Shown piece by piece: positions 1 to 10,983 of a stretch of 64,000 bases of DNA. Made by a program: the position numbers and the translations under genes. Source of the stretch: Ignelater luminosus (Eukaryota; Arthropoda; Insecta; Coleoptera; Elateridae); NCBI GenBank assembly GCA_011009095.1, contig VTPC01000883.1:1-64000 (forward strand). Reading direction: 5' to 3'. Position 1 is the first letter of the stretch. Each line of letters begins with the position of its first letter. The notes beneath the pieces are model-generated. The model was not told the origin of the DNA, made no database searches, and was given only the letters and a program-made list of their open reading frames with translations.

Positions 1-555
1 AAGTCTCTAGATTACGTCTTAGAATCCATACAAAGACGATTCAATGAAATCTTTAAGTTGCAATCTAAGAGAGCTGTTATAGCTGCAGTGACAAACCCCA
101 GATTTAAGATGAGGTGGTATAACGTCTTTAGAGATACAGATGTTCAAATATCTGCAAAAGATATTCAGTCTTGGGTACTCGATGCCGCTTTGGACTTTAA
201 AGAGTTAGGAGATTCTGAGCTGGTTGTCAGTGAAAATGTTGAAGATACGTTTTTTGATTTTAAATATGACAAAGAAGCAGTGCTGCCGTCAAATGAAACA
301 TTCCAAACTCAGTTCGAATTTGAATTGTTGAAGTACTTAAATGATAAAAGAACAAACTTGGCAATATCGAACGATTATGAGGTTATAAAGAAATTATTCA
401 TAAAATACAACTGTATTTTACCGTCTTCTGCCCCTAAGGAGCAACTATTTTCATTTGTACAAATTATCAACGCACCAGAACGTCACGCACTCAGTGACAC
501 CAATTTTGAGAAATTGGTGTTACTGAAAAGCAATACAAGTCTTTTATATACCTAG
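1..555 (+). pseudogene. hAT transposase, C-terminal part (runs in from the left edge)
   Basis: The frame is open from base 1 to the stop at 553-555, so the start lies outside the window. The product would be the last part of a hAT transposase, which cuts and pastes DNA in the nucleus. Visible family features are NPRFKMRW near residue 30, and a C-terminal hAT dimerisation block with LPSSAPKEQLFSF followed by INAPERHALSDTNFEKLVLL. The last motif is typical of BED-type (ZBED-like) insect hAT proteins. The visible 184 codons contain no stop or frameshift, so whether the full gene is intact cannot be judged. The AGTACT-rich block at 1.0-1.3 kb probably belongs to the same element's 3' end. Confidence 0.85.
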
Positions 556-1020
556 TAAATAATATCCTTATATATTATATACTTCAAAGAATATCCCTGT
601 TAGTTATACATATCAACAAGGGTTACACTTTTGAGTTAGCTTAGCTTTTTTGTATATATTTCTTAGTTTTATTTCCTAATTTACTTTGTTTTTGGAAACT
701 TAAATTGTGGTACAAATTGTTATTAAAATATATGTACATATATCTTTTGTAGTTTTATATATCGATAATTATTATTAATAACTTGAAAAAACAGAACATA
801 TGACAAATTATATAAAACATAATTAAAACAATTTATTTTATAAGTTTCTGTTTAATACCATTATTATGTTAAAATTCTTTTTTAGTAAATTGACTAGTAA
901 GACACATTTACAGAGCAAGCTTTATCAATATGTACCTTGATTGTCACTCAAAAAGTAAAAAGAAAGTCTGAAGATTCTATTCGGTAACATTCTCATATAA
1001 AATCAAATAGTAAAGATACT

Positions 1021-1275
1021 TATTTTGCAGTACTGCAATACTGGAAATTATTCAAGGAGTATTTACTTAATACTGGTACTCTGCCTTTTAAGAAAGTACT
1101 TAAGTACTCAGAAGTACTGGAAATATCTAAAGAGTATTTACTTAATACTGATACTGCAAAGTTTTGATTTCCAGTACTTTACTGAATATTCCAAGTACTA
1201 TTGAAAAGTACTGGTACTTAGTACTGCAAGTAAAAGATTAATGGTACTTTTACTGAGTACTGGTCACAGTTCTGA
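1021..1275. repeat. AGTACT-rich subterminal repeat block
   Basis: AGTACT or AGTACTGG-like words occur about a dozen times in 250 bp, in irregular spacing. AGTACT is its own reverse complement, so the block reads in both orientations. Short palindromic subterminal repeats of this kind are known binding sites for hAT transposases, and the block lies 0.5 kb downstream of a hAT stop codon. I infer that it is the 3' end of that element. No exact terminal repeat or 8-bp target duplication could be fixed because the left end is outside the window. The gap at 556-1020 is AT-rich with nothing recognisable. Confidence 0.6.
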
Positions 1276-1390
1276 ATGCGATGTATGTAGTTTTTCATAC
1301 AGAAAATATTACTTGTTTACCCTGACCTGTTAACTAAGTACGTTAGATGTTGCTGTAAACACTAGCTGTAAACAGTTAACACTAAACTTA

Positions 1391-2827
1391 CAGTGGCGAA
1401 CAAAAGTATGGAAACAATTCTCTATGTTATGATATTATATTATATTTTGTGATTACTGAGATATGGTATATTTTAATTAAAGCAGCACATGCAGTAATAG
1501 GGAAAACCGCCATTAAAACTCAAATTAATTTATTTATAAGAAAAATAAAAAACTAATCTTATAAATTAGATAACAAAAGTATGGAAACATTTGTAATTTT
1601 CAAACTCAAAGAACAATATTCGGTAAACAAAATAAAGATAATTAATATTTGGTAGGAAAACCCCTTGCTTTAATTACAGCCTCACACCTTGATCGCATTG
1701 AATCGATCAGCTTGGTACAGTAATCTGAAGAAATGTTCTTCCATTCTTCCTTGATTGCATCATCATCTCGGTTTTTAATATTTTTTTGCCTTATTTTTTA
1801 TCTAGATGGTTCTCTATTGAGTTCAGATGTAGCGACTCTAATGGCCATTCCAATAGCTGAATTTTATTATATCGAAGCCATTTCTTAACCACTCTCCACG
1901 TATGCTTTGGATCATTATCTTGTTGAAATGTTCAAAGCAAAGGCAAATGTTCCTCTTCATAAGGAAACAAATTTTTCTCTAAGATATTTAGGATCGTATC
2001 TTTGGCCTACTGGGCGTCTAACATATCCTGTACCATCACTACCGAACAAATTAAATTTACTTTCATCGCTAAATACCACATTAGACTATTGTTGAGGAGT
2101 CCAGTGTAAATGTTCTCATGCAAATTTTAACCTTGCCAGTCTGTGACACTTTGAAAGAAGAGGCTTCTTAACTGGACGTCGTCCATGAAGATTTATATCT
2201 ATTAAACGACGTCTAGTTGTCATATCAGACAATACCAAATTTTTTATATCCTTGTCTAATCTCTTTCTTTATTTGCACGGCAGTTTTCCTAAGGTCACTT
2301 GTAGCTTTTCGCTTAATCAAATTGTCGATTTTCTTGGTAGTTTTCGCAGGTCTACCAGACTTTGCTGCTACATCAGTATTGCCTCGCTGTAAAAACCTTG
2401 AAATTATTTTCTTTATAGTTCCTCTATACAACCAATGATTTTTCAATATCTGCTTGTCTTTCACCATTTTTATACTTCTGAATAATTCCTTCCTTTCTAT
2501 CACTACTGTAATATTTTACTTGAACCATTGTTAGACAAATAATATTAAATTTTACAATTAAATATTCATAAACGTAGTTCACTGATTTATTTTTGAAAGG
2601 AAAATGAATCGTTTCCACACTTTTGTTCGCTGTGATAGGGCTATGTTTAAAGAAATGCCATTCTTTTCTAAAAAGAAAACAATTTTGGACACATATTGTG
2701 TTTAATATAGTGTTGATAACAAAAAGATATTAAATAGGTAAAATTAGTTTTAAAATACTTTTAGAATAATTATAATATTAATTTAAAAGAATAATCTTGA
2801 ATGTTTCCGTACATTTGTTCGCCACTG
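1391..2827 (-). mobile_element. Tc1-like transposon with IR/DR ends
   Basis: Outer inverted repeats are at 1391-1416 (starting CAGTGGCGAACAAAAGTATG) and 2802-2827, with two mismatches. TA is present on both sides (1389-1390 and 2828-2829), the Tc1/mariner target duplication. A second shorter copy of the same repeat lies inside each end, at 1572-1590 and at 2611-2633. This is the inverted-repeat/direct-repeat arrangement seen in Tc1-group elements such as Minos and Sleeping Beauty. Total length is 1437 bp. The transposase on the minus strand is broken. Confidence 0.92.
1642..2528 (-). pseudogene. Tc1-like transposase, decayed
   Basis: The reading starts near 2528 and ends at a TAA at 1642-1644. 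An N-terminal helix-turn-helix region (SSDRKEGIIQKYKNGERQAD) is followed by SGRPAKTTKKID, then in other frames VVFSDESKFNLFG, DNDPKHT, and LEWPLESLHLNSIEN. These are the standard blocks of a Tc1 DD34E transposase. Several in-frame stops (for example around LKFA* and WTPQQ*), a deletion between FVSL and DNDPKHT, and at least two frameshifts show that it is dead. No functional protein is expected. Confidence 0.9.
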
Positions 2828-2829
2828 TA

Positions 2830-3255
2830 TATTCAAAACTATAATAAAGGAAATCAACGTTGCAAGTAATAGACGAAAGTTGCTAATGCCAAAAAATAAG
2901 TGTACGAAAATAAAAATGTAACGCTGCAGGGTTCACATAGTAAACTTTGCAACATTTAATGACTTTGTACGTACTAATGTTAAGTAAAGTTGAATAGTAC
3001 ACACTGTTTGTATACACTGTATTTTAAAGGTTTCTTAAGAAAAACTGACTGTAAATAAAAAGAATTCTCCAAAACTCTAAGAATTCTATTGGCTTGAAAA
3101 ACTCAACCAAAACGCCCAAATACATATAAAAGCTTTTCTTTCGCAAACCAGTCGGGTTTACATCTAAACATTATAATAATTTTAAAGAAGATTTTGTCTT
3201 AGAATTGTTGTCACGTTGAAATTAAAATATTTTATCTTCTATCATCGTGGTTATA
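2830..3255. other. Non-coding stretch between transposons
   Basis: AT-rich sequence between the Tc1-like element and the piggyBac-like end. I see no coding frame, repeat or RNA motif in it. Confidence 0.5.
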
Positions 3256-3301
3256 TTAACCCTTTAACGTGCAAGGCTGTTTTTAAATTGATTTTGACTT
3301 T

Positions 3302-4254
3302 AATGGGGAACTTGCATATAATTTTTTTAATTTAAAAATCGATCGGGAATAAGAAATTATATAAGAAATAAAAGTTTGTTTGCGCAAAAAATGTCTATAT
3401 TTTCCATAAAAAAATAAATAAATAATATTCGTTTCGCGCTTTAAAATTCATGACGTCACCGGCCTATTTAATATAATATTTACCAACAGATGGCGGTTAT
3501 ACACAGACAAACTCGATTGGTTAATAATCAGAATAACAACGATAATAATTTTCCTTTTCCCATGACGACAATATTCATGCATGTTTCGTGTAATGCCGCC
3601 GCGCCGTCTGCTCGAGCAGTACACCAATCACATCAGAAAGGCCAACTACGTCACGGTCTAAAGGGCTTAAAACCCACATTTAAAATTTTGCAATATTTTC
3701 TATGGCAAATTAAACTAATAATAGTTATTTATGCAACAAGTGAGTAAAGTGTATCTTTTTTTCACGAGAAGGAAAGTTTGCCGCACGAGCCGTAGGCGAG
3801 TGCGCAAATCCGCCGAGTGAAAAAAAATAATTTTACTCACGAATTGCATACAAAACTTTTTTCACGTTCGTAATAAAAATCAAGAACTACCTACTTCAAT
3901 AACGGCTTTCTCGATGCGTCACATCAATGCGTTCTAATTTCTGACAAATGCCAGTGGCAGCCTCCTATGTGTTTAAATATTTTGCGTTAAAAAATGACAC
4001 GTTACGATACTTTTTTTCACTCAAATGCGTGAAAAAATGAACCGTTATGGCACTTTTTTTCACGCTTCTATCGCGATGAAACAAACGCATCCTTTATAAA
4101 CGAAAATTAATGAAAAATGTTGCACTTTTTTTCACGAACGTGAAAAAAAACAATTTTTCCACGACTGTCATCTTTACAAATCTGCATTTTATCGAATTCC
4201 TAATAAAATTAAGGTAAATTAAGATAAATCTGAGATTCATGCAAGTTCCCCATT
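3302..4254. repeat. Inverted repeat pair flanking a 0.95-kb segment
   Basis: AATGGGGAACTTGCAT at 3307-3320 has its reverse complement ATGCAAGTTCCCCATT at about 4238-4253. The pair encloses the (T)nCACG block. It may mark a nested miniature element or piggyBac internal repeats. No target duplication is obvious. Confidence 0.45.
3756..4156. repeat. (T)nCACG repeat block, both orientations
   Basis: TTTTTTTCACG or its complement CGTGAAAAAAA occurs repeatedly, at about 3759, 3818, 3859, 4011, 4029, 4056, 4126 and 4138. The right edge is a near palindrome (CACGAACGTG between T and A runs). Some copies read CACT instead of CACG. The block is richer in CpG than its surroundings. It looks like a miniature foldback element or regulatory repeat of unknown family. 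Confidence 0.5.
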
Positions 4255-4410
4255 ATTATATATGAGTTAAACGAGCTGTTAGGTCTACAAAAATAAAAAT
4301 TTTGAAATTTTGTTTTCATTAGCAAAATAATTAATGGGTGGGTCCTGTCAGAATCACCAAGCGTACTTGTAGAACAGGTTTGAAGAGTGGGTATCATAAA
4401 AATCACTTAT

Positions 4411-6273
4411 TTATGAAAAAGAAAACACTTTATGTTTCTTGAAAAGGTCTAAAGCATTATCTACATATACTTCACATACTTTACATTCCAAACATTAGAA
4501 TATACTACGTCTTTCTTTTTTCTTTATGCTGCAGTTCGCACACCGACGTTTTGTGCCTTGAATTGGCACATGCCGCCCTACGCTTGTTTTCCTGATGGTA
4601 TTCTCAACTGTTACTGCACGACCATCAACTTTCTTCATTTTATTTTTATTGATCTAAACAGGCTTTATCACGTCTTTCTTGCTTGAGAAAGATCCTATCT
4701 AATATTTTAGGTGGAATATGGGCTTTCTTTTGTTATTGGCTTTCAATACGTTTTCGTTATACAGTATGTAGCTGTTGACGATGTTAGCATCCAAAGCAAA
4801 ATAAAACAATTTTAACAACCAGCGTCTGCTTTTCCATGAAATTTCGTAACATGTGAGATACTGATCAAACTTATCTACGCACCCATATAGCAGTTGTAAT
4901 CATATACAACTTTGGAGCAAGGTAATTGCGCCTTGTTTCCTATGGCAATAGTGCGCAGAATTCTTGTTTTTCATTAGGATTATGATAATTGCTTACCAAA
5001 ACGACACACTTTTACGCACGGTCTTTCCATTTAGACACCAAAATGTTCCCGGCAATGCAAAAGTAATCTCCTCGTTTCAGTCTCTTATCTGGACACAGTT
5101 CATTTCTTAGAAAGAATGTTCTGTCTGTCTCAGAGTACCACACGCGAAAGTACTCTTCCTTGGTAATTCGTGTACCAGAGGAAAACTACTAAACAAATTG
5201 TCAAAATAGATACAATGACCTTTATTCATAAATGGTTCACATTTCAAGTACTACTCGTTCTCCAAGACCAAACTGGTTGTTAGTTGTTTTTGCAACCAGA
5301 TTGTAACTTGTTTTTGAGCATGCACGACACGAATTTTAAAACTACGTTTCTTCAAATTTCCTGTCATGTATTGCTTTAGTATATGTTGTCCTTTGAAGGC
5401 TACCATACTTTCGTCGATTGATATATCACGTTAGGGCGTAAAGCATTCCAAGATTCTAGTATTTAGGACATCAACAAAAGGTCTCACTTGTACAATTTAT
5501 CAAAGTTTTCGCTACCCCTTTGAGGCATATGTTGATTGTCTTTTAGATGTAAAAATCGTAATATTTGCAAAACTCGTTTTTGAGACATCACTTTGCTTAT
5601 GCGCTGAACGTGGAGATTCTCATTTGATGGTCCAATAATGTCTAATATTAGGTAAATCATGGAACCCCGTAATAACCAAACTTCTAAAGAAAGCCCTTAG
5701 TTCTTTGCCTGAAATTGCTAGCGTACATCCTTTTTGATTTGTATATTTATTTGATTCCCGTATAATTAGTTCTATACCTTCATCGGTAATAAACTTAATT
5801 ACATATTCCAGTGAAGAGTCTAAGTTTTAACAGCAAATACTCCTTCTTCTATAAATTGAAAATTAGAATAGCTTTGTGGTGTATTGCGTTGTTTTATCCA
5901 ACCAAAATAAGGTGAATAAACTTCAACATCTGTATCATCATCACTTGATGAAATTACGATTTGAATGCGTTTTAATCTGATATTCTGGATCATCATTGGA
6001 ATCATCAGAATTAAAACTTTCAATTTAATTACTTCTAGTTAAAGTAGATGTCGGTCGACTTGAATTTGTAACTGTAGAAACGAATGGATGACAATTGTCA
6101 GCATTCGTATCTCCGCCTATGTTGGAATCATAAGTTTGCTTTTCTGTTTTAACGCTTACATCAGCAAGAAAATTTTTATATTCTGTTTGCTTCATATTTT
6201 CTAGATCAGCGTATGGCCATTTGTTTCCATTTTGACCCATAAGCAATCTAAACTTGAGAAAAATAGAAAGCAA
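4411..6273 (-). pseudogene. PiggyBac-like transposase (PGBD family), decayed
   Basis: Read right to left. An acidic N-terminal part (5820-6273) includes SSDDDTDVEVYSP. Further blocks are MSQKRVLQILRFLHLKDNQH, FMNKGHCIYFDNLFSSFP and SKWKDR, then VVLVSNYHNPNEK. Near the C-terminus are WKSRRWLLKLFYFALDANIV and a cysteine-rich tail (around 4450-4560) resembling the piggyBac zinc-binding domain. These occur in different frames with many stops, and no long open frame remains. The family cuts and pastes at TTAA with a DDD catalytic core. The element is clearly inactive. Confidence 0.85.
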
Positions 6274-6330
6274 AATGTAATGAAATTATGCTCTTCTAAG
6301 TGGGTCAACCTGCGTGCAGGAGAGCTAATT

Positions 6331-7510
6331 GCCGGCCCAGAAAATAGAAATTAATAAAGAAATCTGATTTATTATAAGTATAACGCATAAGAAGAATCTT
6401 ACCGCTCTACCAGAGAAAGTATTGCCTACGAGGCACACCGCCCTTCTAGGAGGAACGACCCTGATGCATGTGCTGCTTCCCTTTCTTCAGTAAAATCTTT
6501 TGATAACATCTTAGCGCTAGCATATTTTATTATCAGAATTACGAATGTTTCTAACTATATATTGCATATTATGTTGACATAAAAAGAAATATAATTAGTA
6601 AATTATAAAAGCGCCAAAATTTTCAAAACTTTTTTTGTCTGTTTTAGGTTAGAATTGTAGTTATCCTTGGCAGCCACAAATATCAAATATAACAACTTAT
6701 AATATCAATATTTTATTCTCCACTTACTTTCTGACACTTGTTAATTACAATCTGATAATAATTTTGAATTACTTTCTAGAGAAAACAATAATTAGAAGCA
6801 CTTTAAAAAATCACGCACACGTTTTCAACAATTTGGATTTATTAGATGCAATGTGAGACGGACTCTTGTTATTTATTTACACTTTACAGGGAGTAGGCAC
6901 AGTTCACGCACTCTATACAAGTGGGATATGTGTCTACCCACCTTGCATCTAGTAGCATCGCATAAACGCATAAGGAGCAAATTTAACACAGTACAATGAC
7001 TATAATACCCCTAAATGAAAACTTAAATGAGTAACCTTTAAACATGATATTGGTAGAAACTGTCAGTTATGCAACGATTATAAATCCAGGAAACATCTTA
7101 ACTAAAGTTAAATAATCCGTTATGTCGTCTTGTCTTTAGAATAGAAAATCTACAAGATTTCTTGAAGTTATTCCTTTGATCATCTGATTTTGAAATTGTT
7201 TCAGTTGTTGTACCAAAGAAAGAATAAAACTCCTTCTTTCATGTACCTTCTTGTTAGGTACTACTTCAGAAAGAAAGCCTTGATACGATACAGGCTGTGT
7301 AGTAGGGTCATTACTGATTACCCTCAGACCTAGGCATGTTTACTTTCTCTTTTTTTAGCAGCGATATCAAAGGCTGTTTGTCCTTCTGGATAAATTGTGA
7401 CCTTCTAAATGCTACGCGGTGCCTAAAAATCTGTACAACAAAAATATCAAGCAGCACAACGTAGACTATAACCTCGAGGAATATGATACCGTGTAAACTG
7501 TTAGATTATA
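6331..7510. other. Non-coding stretch with a hairpin
   Basis: No gene is supported. Near 6841-6955 two nested inverted pairs can be seen: AGATGCAATGTG against ACCTTGCATCT, and GGGAGTAGGCACA against TGTGTCTACCC. Together they form an imperfect hairpin of about 115 nt. It may be a small foldback element. Confidence 0.35.
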
Positions 7511-7736
7511 CCATTTGATGTGTTGATTGGGCTATTGCCACACTCTTTTGCAATATTTTGTCGCGACATTTTGGAAGCTGACTCTGTTTCTGTCCTCAGG
7601 TGTTCGCCCTGAGATGGGTGGTTTGGTTATTTGGCAGGGCGAACGCCCGGGAGCGGAAGTAGAGTCAGCTTCCGAAACGTCGCGACAAAATATCGTAACA
7701 GAGTATGGCAATAGCCCAATTAACACCTCAAATGAG
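7511..7736. mobile_element. Foldback (long inverted repeat) element
   Basis: The left arm from 7511 and the right arm ending at 7736 are reverse complements over about 95 nt with few mismatches. Shared words include TTGGGCTATTGCCA, TTTTGTCGCGAC, AAGCTGACTC and GTTCGCCCTG. The loop is short, near 7610-7640. An exact 11-bp word TAGATTATACC occurs at 7502-7512 and again at 7762-7772. The two open frames here are a by-product of the inverted repeat and are not genes. Confidence 0.75.
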
Positions 7737-7789
7737 AATCCCCACTCATCAACTTTTAGACTAGATTATACCTCTACTTAGCTCTGTTG

Positions 7790-9844
7790 TATAAATGATA
7801 ATAAATAAATGTTTATTGGCTGATTCAACCATTACAAATTAAAGATTCCTAACAAAAACAATGCCAAAATCCTTTTGGTGTTAATCGCTCTCTAATTAAA
7901 GAAAATTATGTCACTTATTGTAAACTGAAGGTTGAATGGTACTAAAATGTACTCCTACTGTTAGATATTTCAAGTACTATATGCAATTCGAACAACAAAA
8001 TTTACTGGATAACTTAAACTATTGCGGTGTCTAATGCAAAGTGTTTTTTATGTATTAAGGTACTTTCTAAAAAATTTGAAAAACCTGTGGTTTAACTTTA
8101 GTGAATATAGACAGATTTCACTTCAACCGGTTTTGTATAAGATAACAATATTTTAGTGGGTATGGTATCGCAAAAGTCTGAAGAGTACTCATCTTAAATA
8201 TGTTTAAAATTTGATGAATCAATTTTATGTTAGATTAATGTCTGGATTAGACATGAGCTACATAGTACCAATAAACTCAATAAAAACTGTCATTTAGTAA
8301 CAGCATATAAACTGCCTTCAGCAGTTGTTTCAATACTGTATGTAATTTCTAGCAAATTAAGAATAGAACACAAACTTGTGCTTAAAAACAGTAAACTGTA
8401 AAACCAGATAAGTAGTGATAATGACCATGATAATTTCTGGAAAAGTATAGATTGAACAGGTTTTTCCAGAAACACCGTTAAAAGAAAGTATCGATGAAAT
8501 AGCCTGCGTAATAGAGAGAAAATGCCAACATACGTTTGTGCAGCAATGGGGAGTGAAGTTACTAAATCTTGGGTATTACTCTGTGCTTTGATATCCGTGG
8601 CTTGAAAATAATTCCTGTTTTCTCTGTCTAAAAACATGTACAAACGTATATTTGTTCCATCACGACTATGATTTAAAGTTAGCTGCTTCTTCACTCTATA
8701 GCGACTAACCAATAATCACGACAGCAAGTAGAATTGTTGTCTGCATATCGCCATTAGACTTATCCTTTTCTATTACACAGAGACAGAGGAGATCTTCGAT
8801 TTCAAAAAAAAACGAAATAGGTAGTACACAGTTTGTCATAGGAAGAATAATGGACAGTAACTAAAGTACACGGTAGTGGTGGTTTGGTTAGTTTGGTAAT
8901 AGACAGTACCAGAGAAAAGCATTAGAGATTTTAGATCCGCTACTAATTCCATATTTCTGGTTAACACATAACTATCAAAAGAAGCTTTTTCTAATAACAT
9001 ATTTTCTATAGGAAACATAATTGCTGATGTTCGTGTTGTGGATAGATGGCCATGTCGATTAAAAGTCTGACAATTTCGAGATTATTTCAATTACAAGTAA
9101 GCAGTTAGGGATGTTAACAACTTGTACAAGAGAGTTGTTTGTTTCTTAGTAAATAAGAAATGTAGGCAACCAATAGGTTGGTGGTCATGTTTTCAGAAAT
9201 ACAAATGGAATCCATTTTGGCCAAATGGTCAACATGGAAGTTCTTCTTGTAACGCAATATACAATCTAGCACAAGACAATTCTAGAACAGCACAAAAGTC
9301 TGTTAGGGATTTTACTACATTTTTATAACACCATGGCTTAGTGTAAAAACATCAATAGGTATATATTGTAAGCTCTTATCAAACATCTATCGTGTACATC
9401 GACTTAAATGGCCCACATTCTCATTTGATATACAGATTATATCATCCTTAGACACAAGAACCGGTTGTATATACCAGTATTGCCACCTGTCTTGAATCAA
9501 TCTGCTGACTAGAAATATCCAGAGTTTTACTATGAGAACGTCTACGGAATGGGAAGACTACTTTTTATCACCACTGCTTACCGATTTCGTCCAGGCTACC
9601 TTAAAAATATATTAGCGAGTAATGCTCCATCGATAATACACTTTAGCAGCTGGATGTCTAACAAAAATGACTACGTCATACAAGAATCCTTGCTATCAAG
9701 GAGTCACCACCGCTACAGACACTTATTCTTAACTGGGAAGTCTCAGACAGTCTTCAACTACCACCAACACTCTTACGACCAACGCTGTTCATGGTGTGAA
9801 CAGTACCGTCCCCATCGTTATAGACGCCCTTTCTGAACCCGGGT
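7790..9844. other. Stretch without a recognisable gene
   Basis: Open frames of 60-140 codons occur on both strands (the longest at 8290-8712, minus). None has a recognisable motif, splice context or transposase signature. I do not call a gene here. Confidence 0.4.
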
Positions 9845-9867
9845 CTGACTGACTGACTGACTGACTG
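9845..9867 (+). repeat. (CTGA)n microsatellite
   Basis: Nearly six perfect CTGA units in a row. Confidence 0.95.
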
Positions 9868-10208
9868 CTTCAAATGAGCTGCTCTAAATGAGTAAAAATA
9901 ACTCTTAGTTGTTTAAGGCAGTTATCATCATAACCATTAAATATCTATTTCTACATCTGCGCTGTACACAGTTAAGTAAGGTAATGAATTCTAACGAGCA
10001 CTTTATTCATTCCCTTAGCTGGAAGATTCTGTTTCCAGTATGTTTCTTCATTCCGCTATTTGTTTTATTAGTGGTTTAACAAAACGGTTAATTACTAGAA
10101 TTGAAACCAAGAGATTTTTGTGGTGCCGCGTTTTAGGTCATTTTTACAAAACTGAAATATTTTTAACTCCTACTTGCAAATTGTCAGTAATTTAAGTGCA
10201 GCACTGAA

Positions 10209-10672
10209 CTCAATGGAACACAGCTTATTCTTTTGTAAACTCATTTTCAGGTTATGTGTATTTTGTCCATATTAAGATTTTGTTTATTATTTCGTCGATA
10301 TTTAAATGCATCTGCATAGGTAAGGTTTTCTAAATGCGATAACAAGGTGTTTCATCTTATTTCTTAGCAGAGCCTTAGATCGAAAAATCTCTAGTAAGTA
10401 GAACACTGACAATAAGATGATAAATTATCAGTAAGTAAAACTCAATGGAACACAGCTTATTCTTTTGTAAACTCATTTTCAGGTTATGTGTATTTTGTCC
10501 ATATTAAGATTTTGTTTATTATTTCGTCGATATTTAAATGCATCTGCATAGGTAAGGTTTTCTAAATGCGATAACAAGGTGTTTCATCTTATTTCTTAGC
10601 AGAGCCTTAGATCGAAAAATCTCTAGTAAGTAGAACACTGACAATAAGATGATAAATTATCAGTAAGTAAAA
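10209..10672 (+). repeat. 232-bp exact tandem duplication ending at an assembly gap
   Basis: Bases 10209-10440 are repeated, with no difference that I can find, at 10441-10672. The second copy stops exactly at a run of ten N. A perfect copy that abuts a gap is more likely an assembly or scaffolding artefact than a recent biological duplication. No coding sequence is affected. Confidence 0.92.
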
Positions 10673-10682
10673 NNNNNNNNNN
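10673..10682. other. Assembly gap (10 N)
   Basis: Ten undetermined bases. The true gap size is unknown. The open frame that seems to cross it (10607-10822, minus) should be ignored. Confidence 1.
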
Positions 10683-10983
10683 GAAGGATCAATTGTAGCG
10701 AATAAATGAAATAGGAGAAGAATAAAAAAAACAAAATAATTATTTTTTAAGAAAACTTGATGTTTCTCTTTGATAATGTTTATTTTTAAAAATGCAAGTT
10801 CTTTCCATAATAAATTTATCACTGCTTGCGTATTTGGGTGCGTACTTATTCTTTCAAGAATACAAAACTCTTACAGTACAAAAATACACGTGTCTGTATT
10901 TTCATAATTTCTTGTGATTTGTACTCAAACTTATAAAGTAATCTAACATATTAAAAAAGTAAGGCATGATAATAATACACAAA

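Larger units (their letters stand above)
3256..6330 (-). mobile_element. PiggyBac-like element, decayed (right end uncertain)
   Basis: A TTAA at 3256-3259 followed by CCCTTTAACGTGCAAG looks like a piggyBac target site and terminal repeat. The region 4411-6273 carries a decayed piggyBac transposase on the minus strand. No matching end with TTAA could be found to the right, so the right boundary is a guess set just past the transposase start. The stretch 3260-4410 between the presumed 3' end and the coding region holds two other repeat structures listed separately. Confidence 0.6.

Noticed and set aside
7527..7781. Two overlapping open frames on opposite strands
   Set aside because: They arise from the long inverted repeat of the foldback element.
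8290..8712. 140-codon open frame on the minus strand
   Set aside because: No recognisable domain, no splice context, and hydrophobic runs that fit AT-rich chance translation.
10607..10822. Open frame across the N run
   Set aside because: The reading crosses undetermined bases and lies at a probable assembly artefact.
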